NCBI GenBank assembly: GCA_030671745.1
Contig: DAOVHT010000025.1
Coordinates: forward strand, 1-13,118
Direction: 5' to 3'
DNA: 13,118 nucleotides
Origin: Candidatus Nanohaloarchaea archaeon
Lineage (GTDB): Archaea; EX4484-52; GLR71
Shown here: positions 1 to 6,408 of the stretch, one piece after another
How the letters are laid out: each line of letters opens with the position of its first letter
Position numbering within the stretch: the stretch's first letter is position 1
Made by a program: the position numbers and the translations under genes
The notes under the pieces: generated by a model
What the model was told of the DNA's origin: nothing
Seen by the model: only the letters and a program-made list of their open reading frames with translations
The model's database searches: none

Positions 1-28
1 CATCCATAACACAAGTTATGTAATAATT

Positions 29-36
29 CTTTATAT
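29..36 (-). promoter_or_regulatory. TATA box for a gene leaving the left edge
   Basis: Read on the minus strand, ATATAAAG is centred about 25.5 nt upstream of an ATG at 7-5, the usual archaeal spacing for a leaderless transcript. The box abuts the stop codon of the HD-domain gene. Between box and start lies a perfect 6-bp inverted repeat with a 4-nt loop (5-10 and 15-20) that includes the start codon and could be an operator or a coincidence. Only seven bases of the putative gene are in the window, so the gene itself is inferred. Confidence 0.5.
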
Positions 37-602
37 TAGTTATTAGATATTTCAGATTTAAAGATAAAATTTAATTCAGAATTATCATATTTGGTACCTA
101 TAACTAATTTTTGTGCTTTTTTAGACATCCGACCATACATAAACCTAATCTTTTTCCTTGCTTTAACCACACCGTATTTTTCATAATACTGAACAAAATT
201 TTCTTCAAAAAAAGAAATACTATCAGCATCCATTAACAGATTAGATTCAGAATCACCACCAATTTCATGGTTCAATACTAACCTCTCAACTTTTTTTATT
301 ATACTATCATCAAATCTATATTTCTCTAACAGTTCAACTATTATTTTAGCACTCTTTTCAGAATGGATACGTTTATGTACTTCATAATTCTCAAATTTTT
401 CAATTGTTTTATTATAATAATCTGGCTCAAACCCTCTTTCAATATCATGAGCTAACGCTGCAATCTGAAGAGCAATGTCGGCATCAGGTTTTAATTTTAG
501 AATCCATTTTTTAGTTGATAACGCATGAGCTAAATCTGTTTTTACTGATGATCTTAATATTATCTCTTTTATTTCTTTTTCAAGTTTTTCTAGATTTTGC
601 AT
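36..602 (-). CDS. HD-domain phosphohydrolase-like protein
   Basis: This 188-aa soluble protein has the spaced residues of the HD superfamily of metal-dependent phosphohydrolases: H26, the H52-D53 doublet in AHDIERG, further histidines H80 and H112, and a distal acidic DAD (D125-D127). HD enzymes usually hydrolyse phosphomonoesters or phosphodiesters of nucleotides. The substrate cannot be read from the sequence. The spacing of the late His and DAD segment recalls small uncharacterised HD families such as DUF4202, a loose recollection only. The protein is entirely alpha-helical in character, with no membrane segment. It lies downstream of, and in the same direction as, the deaminase, separated by about 93 nt. 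A nucleotide-salvage pairing is plausible but unproven. No strong TATA box or SD precedes the ATG at 602; GATAAAC near 624-630 on the minus strand is the best weak candidate. The gene is AT-rich. Confidence 0.8.
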   Translation of the reverse strand: MQNLEKLEKEIKEIILRSSVKTDLAHALSTKKWILKLKPDADIALQIAALAHDIERGFEPDYYNKTIEKFENYEVHKRIHSEKSAKIIVELLEKYRFDDSIIKKVERLVLNHEIGGDSESNLLMDADSISFFEENFVQYYEKYGVVKARKKIRFMYGRMSKKAQKLVIGTKYDNSELNFIFKSEISNN

Positions 603-695
603 ACAATTTAATTATGATTTTAAGTTTATCTGTTTTATGGTACACTATAACATAATTTTACTTAACTCTTGAGTTTATTTGAAATTATCATAATT

Positions 696-1133
696 TTATT
701 TTTCAAAGCCATCATATACTTTCAAAATTTCGTCTTTCAAAACACCACTTTTTATTTCAATTTTATTAGACCCATGTTCATTAAGATAATTAGAACTGAC
801 AAGTATTTCTGGACCAAATAATTTTGATGATTCCTCTAATGAAATCCCAAATACAATTCTGCTTATGTTCGCGACCCACGCAGCAGAAAAACACATAGGA
901 CACGGCTCACAAGTCGAATATAACGTAACTCCTGATAAATCTTTAGACTGTAATTTTTTACATGCCAATCTAATCGCATTAATTTCTGCATGTGCTGTTG
1001 GATCAAAATTAATTGTTTCACCCGATTTACCAGTAGCAATAACTTTATTATCTTTAACTAATACACAACCAAAAGGATACGGTGCATTCTTAGCTTCTTC
1101 AATTGCTAATTGCATAAATTGAATGTCATCCAT
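696..1133 (-). CDS. Cytidine/guanine deaminase-family nucleoside deaminase
   Basis: This 145-aa zinc-dependent deaminase of the cytidine deaminase-like fold has both signature motifs: HAE (H48, E50) preceded by DPTA, and the zinc-binding PCPMC (C78, C81), with E50 as the expected proton shuttle. The DPTAHAE context and the later SAAWVA segment match guanine deaminases and related free-base or nucleoside deaminases better than cytidine deaminases. A tRNA-adenosine deaminase role is less likely but not excluded. The expected reaction is hydrolytic deamination of a nucleobase or nucleoside with release of ammonia. The frame stays open to a GTG at 1151. ATG at 1133 was chosen because the TATA box at 1155-1162 is centred about 25 nt upstream of it, as for a leaderless mRNA. 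The gene is divergent from TyrRS, with 65 nt between the two starts. Confidence 0.85.
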   Translation of the reverse strand: MDDIQFMQLAIEEAKNAPYPFGCVLVKDNKVIATGKSGETINFDPTAHAEINAIRLACKKLQSKDLSGVTLYSTCEPCPMCFSAAWVANISRIVFGISLEESSKLFGPEILVSSNYLNEHGSNKIEIKSGVLKDEILKVYDGFEK

Positions 1134-1154
1134 ACCCCTAATTTCTGGCACAAC

Positions 1155-1162
1155 TTTTATAT
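1155..1162 (-). promoter_or_regulatory. TATA box of the deaminase gene
   Basis: ATATAAAA on the minus strand is centred about 25.5 nt upstream of the ATG at 1133, predicting a leaderless transcript. On the plus strand the overlapping TTTATATG (1156-1163) could be the TyrRS TATA element, giving a leader of about 13 nt that contains GGTAG (1187-1191). That second reading is weaker. Confidence 0.65.
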
Positions 1163-1198
1163 GTTTGAGCAGATATCAATTTATTAGGTAGAGCACTT

Positions 1199-2164
1199 AT
1201 GGATGAAAAGAAACGACTTGAACTCATAACAAGAAACACAGAAGAGATCATAAAAAAAGAAGAACTGATTGAACTTCTGAAAACAAAGAAAACACCGGTC
1301 GTATATTGTGGTTACGAGACTTCAGGCGAAGTCCATCTAGGTCACGCAGTGACTGTCACCAAACTCATAGACCTGCAGAAGGCAGGATTCAAAGTAAAAG
1401 TATTGTTTGCCGACTGGCACACCTGGCTCAACCGAAAAGGTGACTGGGACTTCATAGAGAAGACAATCAAGACCTGGGAAAAGGCATTCAGGTCAATGGG
1501 TCTGACAGACGCAGAATTCGTCAAGGGCTCAAGCTTCCAGAGAAACATGAAATACATGGACGACATCCTTCTTATGTCCCTTGACACCACAATAAATCGC
1601 GCACTGCGCAGCATGCAAGAGGTCGCAAGAGACATCGAGCACGCGCACGTATCCCAGGTCATCTACCCGTTCATGCAGATTGAAGACATGAAAGCATTGA
1701 AAGTGGACGTTGCGCTGGGCGGCATCGAACAGAGAAAGATCCACATGATGGGCCGTGAACTTGCAGACACGATCGGATACAAGCCAGTCGTATGCCTGCA
1801 CACACCATTGATACCCTCCCTTCAAGGCCCTGGCGGAAAGATGTCATCCAGCAAGCCAGAGACTATGATATCTGTCAAGGATTCAGAAAAGGACATAAGA
1901 TCAAAGATCAACAAGGCGCATTGCATAGCCGGTGTGATTGAAGACAACCCGGTGATGTCAATTGCAAGACTTCTCGTATTCCCGCACACAGACAGATTTG
2001 TGATAGACCGCCCGGAAAAATACGGTGGCAATCTTGAATACAGCAACTACAAAGAATTAGAGAAGGCATTCATTGAAAACAAGATCCATCCGCTTGACCT
2101 GAAAAACGGGGTTGCTGAAGAGATCATAAAGATATTTGAACCTGTCCGAAAACATTTCCTTTAA
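1199..2164 (+). CDS. tyrS: Tyrosyl-tRNA synthetase, archaeal type
   Basis: This class I aminoacyl-tRNA synthetase charges tRNA-Tyr in the cytoplasm using ATP. At 321 aa it matches the compact archaeal/eukaryal form, which lacks the bacterial S4 domain. The HIGH-type motif is HLGH (46-49) and the KMSKS-type motif is KMSSS (214-218). Expected tyrosine-pocket residues are present by alignment from memory with the Methanocaldococcus jannaschii enzyme: Y36, Y156 in YPFMQ, Q160, D163 and Q178 in GGIEQRK. The C-terminal anticodon-binding region keeps RPEKYGG and HPLDLKN. One small oddity is ETSG where EPSG is usual before the HIGH motif. The ATG at 1199 fits the family N-terminus (NTEEII). Codons are markedly more G/C-ending than in the flanking minus-strand genes, consistent with a core gene. 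It converges on the PPase-like gene with 10 nt between stops. Confidence 0.97.
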   Translation: MDEKKRLELITRNTEEIIKKEELIELLKTKKTPVVYCGYETSGEVHLGHAVTVTKLIDLQKAGFKVKVLFADWHTWLNRKGDWDFIEKTIKTWEKAFRSMGLTDAEFVKGSSFQRNMKYMDDILLMSLDTTINRALRSMQEVARDIEHAHVSQVIYPFMQIEDMKALKVDVALGGIEQRKIHMMGRELADTIGYKPVVCLHTPLIPSLQGPGGKMSSSKPETMISVKDSEKDIRSKINKAHCIAGVIEDNPVMSIARLLVFPHTDRFVIDRPEKYGGNLEYSNYKELEKAFIENKIHPLDLKNGVAEEIIKIFEPVRKHFL

Positions 2165-2174
2165 TTTCTGACAA

Positions 2175-2585
2175 TCAATAGAACTCAATGCCTGAAAAAC
2201 GGCATTCTGTTCTTTTTCTTTTTGATACCCGATACAGAAACTTTTTGTATAGCGCATACACCTTGAAATACAAAGATAACACAGACTTGTTCTTGAATCC
2301 GCTGACATAGACAATCATCTTATCATCAACTTTGGCATCATCAACAAAATGCACCACACCGTCAAACTTCTTGCTGTCATCCCTCTCAATGATTGTACCT
2401 TGGCGCATCCGTGGTCCAAGCACAATTACATCAATTGGCATACCATCTTGCGCGCGCGTGCCGACAATAGACCCGTAATTGAATATTGTAGGGATCGGCG
2501 AGACCATGACTTTCTTAAATGCGCCAGGACTAACCACATCATACTTAAAAAAAGAATACTTGGGCGTCTCAATGATAATTTTCAT
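2175..2585 (-). CDS. Short inorganic pyrophosphatase-like protein with altered active site
   Basis: The 136-aa product resembles family I soluble inorganic pyrophosphatases, which hydrolyse PPi and are usually near 170 aa. Aligned from memory with E. coli PPase, the core is recognisable: E6 (E20), K14 (K29), N36-Y37-G38 (NYG), D47 (D65), D52 (D70), D82 (D97), D87 (D102) and K89 (K104). Several key positions differ. The central DGDPxD signature reads DGMPID, so the D67 position, implicated in activating the attacking water, is M49. E31 is D16, R43 appears to be K25, and the K142 position appears to be alanine (A111). The C-terminus is shortened and basic. It may be a non-canonical or inactive PPase paralog. 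The ATG at 2585 has a TATA box 27-28 nt upstream. Codon use is intermediate, closer to TyrRS than to the AT-rich block. Confidence 0.75.
   Translation of the reverse strand: MKIIIETPKYSFFKYDVVSPGAFKKVMVSPIPTIFNYGSIVGTRAQDGMPIDVIVLGPRMRQGTIIERDDSKKFDGVVHFVDDAKVDDKMIVYVSGFKNKSVLSLYFKVYALYKKFLYRVSKRKRTECRFSGIEFY
2187..2223 (+). terminator. Possible terminator hairpin of the TyrRS transcript
   Basis: A 6-bp inverted repeat (AATGCC, 8-nt loop, GGCATT; 2187-2206) is followed on the plus strand by a T-rich run to 2223, starting 23 nt after the TyrRS stop. It lies inside the 3' coding end of the convergent PPase-like gene. The T-rich run alone would fit archaeal termination; the hairpin may be incidental. 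Confidence 0.35.
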
Positions 2586-2608
2586 ACAATAAAAAACAAC
2601 ATTGAATC

Positions 2609-2616
2609 AATATAAA
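2609..2616 (-). promoter_or_regulatory. TATA box of the PPase-like gene
   Basis: TTTATATT on the minus strand is centred about 27.5 nt upstream of the ATG at 2585, predicting a leaderless mRNA. The same octamer at the same spacing precedes the third helical paralog (6366-6373). Confidence 0.65.
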
Positions 2617-2626
2617 CATACTCCCA

Positions 2627-2649
2627 AAAAACATCCACAGACAAAAAAA
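2627..2649 (-). terminator. T-tract after the amidohydrolase gene
   Basis: Immediately past the TGA stop of the amidohydrolase gene the minus strand reads seven T (2649-2643), then a second T run (2632-2627). Oligo-T just after a stop is the typical archaeal intrinsic termination signal. It closes the minus-strand block of six genes. Confidence 0.5.
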
Positions 2650-3459
2650 TCATTTCCATAACTGAAAATAATTACTATACATAACTTTTTTCATTTCACG
2701 CGCACTCAAATCAAAATTTTCTATCTGACCAATCTGTTTATCATAATGTGTCCACGGGTCATCAGAACCAAAAAGTACTTTACTCCCATAATTGGCAATC
2801 ACTTCACAAAGATCTATTTTTTTATATGACCAATGACTAAGCGCACTTGTGTCAACAAATAAATTAGAATATTCATGAAGCGAATCAATTATCTTTGATA
2901 CACCATTTGCACAATGCGCTACCTGAAATTTAATCCCATCATATTTTTCAACATTAGCTAAAAATGTATCTGGATTATTTTCCGTCACATCAGACAGATG
3001 TAAAACAATATTCAACTCACCATCATTGAGAAACTCAAGTAAATTATCTGGAATTGAACCAGAAAAATCATAAGGTTCATAATATTTTATGCCTTTTATT
3101 TCTAATTCTGCCAAATCAGACACAGATACATCTGAATTGACAAATGGTATAAATTCAATTTTTTCATCATCTAAATTACTTATTGTATCATTTGTATGCG
3201 AATAATCAACATTACTAAATAATTTTTTATCATAAGATATAAACGCACCATACCCTAAACAAAATTTAAAAAATTCAAAAACATTTCTCCTCAAATCACT
3301 TGGACACGGCTGTGAAAAAAGAACTACATTTTGTACATCATACTTTTCCCAATCAGAACTAAGACCTTCATAATCATTCTTAGAACTAAACCTTGCGCGT
3401 AATACCGAACCAAAAAAACTTTCTCGACCATAATGACAATGCGCATCATTTATTTTCAT
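2650..3459 (-). CDS. Amidohydrolase-family (TIM-barrel) metal-dependent hydrolase
   Basis: The 269-aa protein has the ordered metal-ligand motifs of amidohydrolase-related TIM barrels (amidohydrolase_2/PF04909 type): DAHCH at the extreme N-terminus (H7, H9), K125 in GIKYYEP, H154 in LHLSD, H182 in VAHC, and D233 in FGSDDPW. Such enzymes hydrolyse or decarboxylate small carboxylic or amide substrates using a bound divalent metal. The substrate is unknown, and no signal peptide is visible. TatD-type DNase is a less likely alternative, because the GSDxPW ending and overall order fit amidohydrolase_2 better. The start is 27 nt downstream of the preceding helical paralog's stop, with only a weak TATA-like stretch near 3480-3486, so co-transcription is likely. 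It is the last gene of the AT-rich block and shares its codon bias. Confidence 0.8.
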   Translation of the reverse strand: MKINDAHCHYGRESFFGSVLRARFSSKNDYEGLSSDWEKYDVQNVVLFSQPCPSDLRRNVFEFFKFCLGYGAFISYDKKLFSNVDYSHTNDTISNLDDEKIEFIPFVNSDVSVSDLAELEIKGIKYYEPYDFSGSIPDNLLEFLNDGELNIVLHLSDVTENNPDTFLANVEKYDGIKFQVAHCANGVSKIIDSLHEYSNLFVDTSALSHWSYKKIDLCEVIANYGSKVLFGSDDPWTHYDKQIGQIENFDLSAREMKKVMYSNYFQLWK

Positions 3460-3486
3460 AACAAAAACTCATAAAACCATATTATC

Positions 3487-4359
3487 CTAAACACGATAAA
3501 ACTCTTCAGAGCTCATCTCTGCTATAACCCCTCTATCCTTATCTGTTTTCAATTCAAAACCTAAACTTTCAAATACCTCTTTTAAAACAGGCAGATAATG
3601 TCTAACCGACATATTAATATCATGCATCTTACTAAAGAAAGAATCCATAGGCACATCACTTAAATCATTTCTATAAAACCAAGAACTAACAGAACTATTC
3701 TCTTTTATATTAAGATATGCTTTTCGTAAATGCTCAGATAATACATCCTTTTTTTCAATATTTGATTTCAAAAGAAGATTATTAAACTCATCAACTTTTT
3801 TATTTTCTGAATCTTTATCTTTTAATGTTCCAACATCAACAAGAGATAAAATGTCATGTTCAACAAAAAGATTTGCCATTTTTTTCACTGCCAAATTATA
3901 AGCACTGATAGAATCTTTTAAGTTTTCAGGAGTATTATAATTTCTTGCAATAATTAATGGAATTTCTCCCTCCTCAATCAAACTACGCTTAATGTATTTA
4001 TCAATTACTTCTGATAATTTATGATCAATATCTGAATACATCCAATAATCTATTACCTTTAAAAACTCTTTATTTTTATCTTTATGATCTTTGTCATATT
4101 CAAAAAATAACTCACCCATAAACTCTTGAAATTCTGAAGATTCACCCGAATAAATAGATAATGAAACCTCTGAAATAAACTCTAACTCCTTCCTAGGGAC
4201 CCTAAGCTTATCTAATTCAGCAGGAATCTTTTCTTCAAGATACTTAAATAACCCATCTCTAAACTCTTTATTTTTTTCAGAGAGCGCATCATCAAACACA
4301 TCAAGAAGCGCAAATAAAGACGAATCAATCTGTTCGATAACTTCTGAAGCTGTATCCAT
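3487..4359 (-). CDS. Uncharacterised helical protein, tandem paralog 1 (C-terminal SLGF motif)
   Basis: I do not recognise this 290-aa protein. It is charged and predominantly helical by composition, with no membrane segment, signal peptide or clear catalytic motif. Its C-terminus (a Phe-rich helix, SLGFELK at about 265-271, then about 20 residues ending in EEFYRV) matches the pattern of paralogs 3 and 4 (KLGYTIQ...HVFRSIN; DLGYEFE...NTMFKLV). This supports membership of the same tandem family, although its N-terminal half is the most diverged. The ATG at 4359 was chosen over an in-frame TTG at 4380 because GGTGAT (4363-4368) lies 3 nt before the ATG. A weak TATA-like AATAAAAT overlaps the end of the preceding gene, so it may be read from its own promoter or from upstream. 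Strongly A/T-ending codons. Confidence 0.8.
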   Translation of the reverse strand: MDTASEVIEQIDSSLFALLDVFDDALSEKNKEFRDGLFKYLEEKIPAELDKLRVPRKELEFISEVSLSIYSGESSEFQEFMGELFFEYDKDHKDKNKEFLKVIDYWMYSDIDHKLSEVIDKYIKRSLIEEGEIPLIIARNYNTPENLKDSISAYNLAVKKMANLFVEHDILSLVDVGTLKDKDSENKKVDEFNNLLLKSNIEKKDVLSEHLRKAYLNIKENSSVSSWFYRNDLSDVPMDSFFSKMHDINMSVRHYLPVLKEVFESLGFELKTDKDRGVIAEMSSEEFYRV

Positions 4360-4362
4360 ACA

Positions 4363-4368
4363 ATCACC
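4363..4368 (-). promoter_or_regulatory. Shine-Dalgarno GGTGAT of paralog 1
   Basis: GGTGAT on the minus strand sits 3 nt upstream of the ATG at 4359 and decides the start over the TTG at 4380. The same GGTGATT string precedes the start of the 533-aa protein gene at a 4-nt gap. Confidence 0.6.
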
Positions 4369-4398
4369 ATCAATAAACAAAGTAAAGTCAAATGAATT

Positions 4399-5343
4399 TT
4401 ATTCAATTATCATTAAATCCGGCAAAGCCTCTTTAACTAATTTTCCAATTTTATCCTTTTCTAATTGCTTCACAGTCAAAGAATTTATAATTGATTTTAA
4501 ACGTCCTTTATTTAAAGGAGATTTCACAGGCAGATTTTCGGATATTCCATCAATAATGCCCATAGACTCATTTAAAGATTCCTTTAATGTCGCGACATAA
4601 TCGATTAAATCATCTGCCTCTTTATGTTCTTGTATTGCTTTTAATTGAAAATTGCATTCAGTCAAATATAGTTTTAATTTTTCAGAATCCTCTAAATCCT
4701 GAGCATTTAATACATAATCTTGTCCAGAAAATACACCCAATCTATCAGCGACATCATAAAAAGAATCGACAAAAACATTGAACCTATCTATTCCCTTTAC
4801 AAGTTCAACCATACCCGCATCAATTTTATCAGGACTTATCTTTAATTGTTTTGTTGTACAAGATGAACCCTCTGGTGGTGTTAATATTGCCTCAAGACCT
4901 TTTATTTGATCATAAAGATGATCTAGATTCTCATAAATCCACACCCGCTTCCTTGTATGATCGGGATTGGATGGATTATCATAACTATATAATATATCAC
5001 ATAATTCTTTTAAATCCTCAGATAAATATGGATTAAAATGCTTACAGGTTTCCTTTCTTATTTCGATATAAAAAGAATCAGTACGATATTCCCTATAACC
5101 ATCACTTAATACAATGCCCATTTCTTTTGTTTCTTTAAGACCCCACCATTTTGTACTGGTCACTATCTCTTTTTCATAATTTTCATAATTTTCCAAAACA
5201 AATCCTTTAACATATTCTTCAACCTGTTCTGATAATTCTTCATTTTGATCAAGAAGATACTCTCTGATTGCATAAATACTCATAAGTTTATCCACATCAA
5301 TTTGTGGCATTTGATATTCTGTAGAACTTGTTTCATCAACCAT
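4399..5343 (-). CDS. Uncharacterised helical protein, tandem paralog 2 (N-terminal IYAIR motif)
   Basis: This 314-aa protein is of unknown function. Near the N-terminus it has SIYAIREYLLDQNEEL (22-37), closely paralleling GIYAIRSHLIAEQSKI in paralog 3, followed in both by a long amphipathic helix. This is the clearest pairwise evidence that the four neighbours share ancestry. The middle contains a tryptophan-containing stretch (W66, W67) and a region rich in Tyr and Asp. The C-terminus ends LVKEALPDLMIIE and lacks the extended tail of the other three. No membrane segment or recognised domain is seen. ATG at 5343 was chosen over an upstream in-frame TTG (5364) because the TATA box at 5367-5374 is centred 27-28 nt before it. 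The gap to paralog 1 is 39 nt. Confidence 0.8.
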   Translation of the reverse strand: MVDETSSTEYQMPQIDVDKLMSIYAIREYLLDQNEELSEQVEEYVKGFVLENYENYEKEIVTSTKWWGLKETKEMGIVLSDGYREYRTDSFYIEIRKETCKHFNPYLSEDLKELCDILYSYDNPSNPDHTRKRVWIYENLDHLYDQIKGLEAILTPPEGSSCTTKQLKISPDKIDAGMVELVKGIDRFNVFVDSFYDVADRLGVFSGQDYVLNAQDLEDSEKLKLYLTECNFQLKAIQEHKEADDLIDYVATLKESLNESMGIIDGISENLPVKSPLNKGRLKSIINSLTVKQLEKDKIGKLVKEALPDLMIIE

Positions 5344-5366
5344 AAAATAGATATGGGAACTCAAAA

Positions 5367-5374
5367 CTTATAAA
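5367..5374 (-). promoter_or_regulatory. TATA box of paralog 2
   Basis: TTTATAAG on the minus strand is centred about 27.5 nt upstream of the ATG at 5343, predicting a leaderless mRNA independent of the upstream paralogs. Confidence 0.6.
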
Positions 5375-5390
5375 TTTAATCATTTATCAA

Positions 5391-5408
5391 GAATAAAAAC
5401 AAAACAAC
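5391..5408 (-). terminator. T-rich tract after paralog 3
   Basis: The minus strand downstream of the paralog 3 stop reads a T-rich stretch with runs of four and five T before the paralog 2 promoter. It could end the paralog 3 transcript. No hairpin is evident. Confidence 0.35.
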
Positions 5409-5441
5409 AATTAACCGCACCCATTACAATCTCATAAACAC

Positions 5442-6341
5442 TCAATTGATACTTCTAAACACATGTACTTTGTCTTTTTTAAGCAACTTAGATTTAACTT
5501 GTATAGTGTACCCTAACTTATCAAATGCAGCATCCATAATCACTGACTTCTTTGACGAAATATTCTGCATCAACAGACCCAAATTTTTAATTGTACTACC
5601 TTCAGATGCCCCTGTAATAGCATAAGAATTATTATTCTTTAAACTAGAATTAATTATCGTTTTTACTTCACCATAACTTTTTTCAAGAAGTGCAGCATTC
5701 AAGACCATAACTGAATCAGAATCAGAAGACTGCACATTTGATAAATGTTTATCAAACAAAGATATGGGTTCACAAATATTATTTAATTCGCCCGCATCCA
5801 TACTAGAAATACCATCAATAGATTTGCTCAAGTTAATTATTTTTTCAATATTAGACTCCAACAGACCCTTATGTTCAGAAATTTCAGATTTATATAATTC
5901 AAGAACAGCATCATCAACTGAATAATCTTCAAGACCTTTGACAAGATTTCCGTCCATATGTCCATCAGAAACAAGCAACGAACTCATATCAAGGATGTCA
6001 ATATTTCTTAAAAATTTAGAATTGACATCATTTAAATTCACGATATTTTCATATAAATCATCAATTACAATCAACAATTCATCCAAATAACCAGGAACAA
6101 CATCATCAACAAGACCATTAAAAAGTGCTTCGTTATAATTATCAAACGTACATCTATCTAAACTAGTGTATGCTACCTTAACTTTAGGCCGTATATGACT
6201 ATTGATAAATAAGTCCGTATACCTCGCAAATTCAATTATAAGGTATTCATTTATCTTAGATTGTTCAGCGATTAAATGTGATCTTATTGCATAGATCCCA
6301 TAAAAGCCACTTAATAAATCCCCACCCTGATTAGTATCCAT
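5442..6341 (-). CDS. Uncharacterised helical protein, tandem paralog 3
   Basis: The 299-aa product has no recognised function. It begins GFYGIYAIRSHLIAEQ (12-27), like paralog 2, then ARYTDLFINSH (39-49), which mirrors VNYIGLFIGSH (41-51) in paralog 4. It ends with AFDKLGYTIQ and the tail HVFRSIN, matching paralogs 1 and 4. It therefore links the whole family: its N-terminus to 2 and 4, its C-terminus to 1 and 4. The sequence is helix-forming, rich in Asp, Ser, Asn and Leu, and has no membrane segment. ATG at 6341 was chosen over a TTG two codons upstream because the TATA box at 6366-6373 is centred 28-29 nt before it, giving a leaderless transcript. The gap to the paralog 4 stop is 67 nt. 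Confidence 0.82.
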   Translation of the reverse strand: MDTNQGGDLLSGFYGIYAIRSHLIAEQSKINEYLIIEFARYTDLFINSHIRPKVKVAYTSLDRCTFDNYNEALFNGLVDDVVPGYLDELLIVIDDLYENIVNLNDVNSKFLRNIDILDMSSLLVSDGHMDGNLVKGLEDYSVDDAVLELYKSEISEHKGLLESNIEKIINLSKSIDGISSMDAGELNNICEPISLFDKHLSNVQSSDSDSVMVLNAALLEKSYGEVKTIINSSLKNNNSYAITGASEGSTIKNLGLLMQNISSKKSVIMDAAFDKLGYTIQVKSKLLKKDKVHVFRSIN

Positions 6342-6365
6342 AGACAAGATATAGAATTAAAGTAA

Positions 6366-6373
6366 TATAAATT
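6366..6373 (-). promoter_or_regulatory. TATA box of paralog 3
   Basis: TTTATATT on the minus strand is centred about 28.5 nt upstream of the ATG at 6341, consistent with a leaderless mRNA. Confidence 0.6.
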
Positions 6374-6408
6374 TAACTCTTCAACAATGATAAAACAACT
6401 GATAAACT

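Noticed and set aside
5038..5058. R-x5-H pattern in paralog 2 resembling a HEPN RNase motif
   Set aside because: It occurs in only one of the four paralogs, is not in a recognisable HEPN context, and is easily matched by chance in charged helical proteins.
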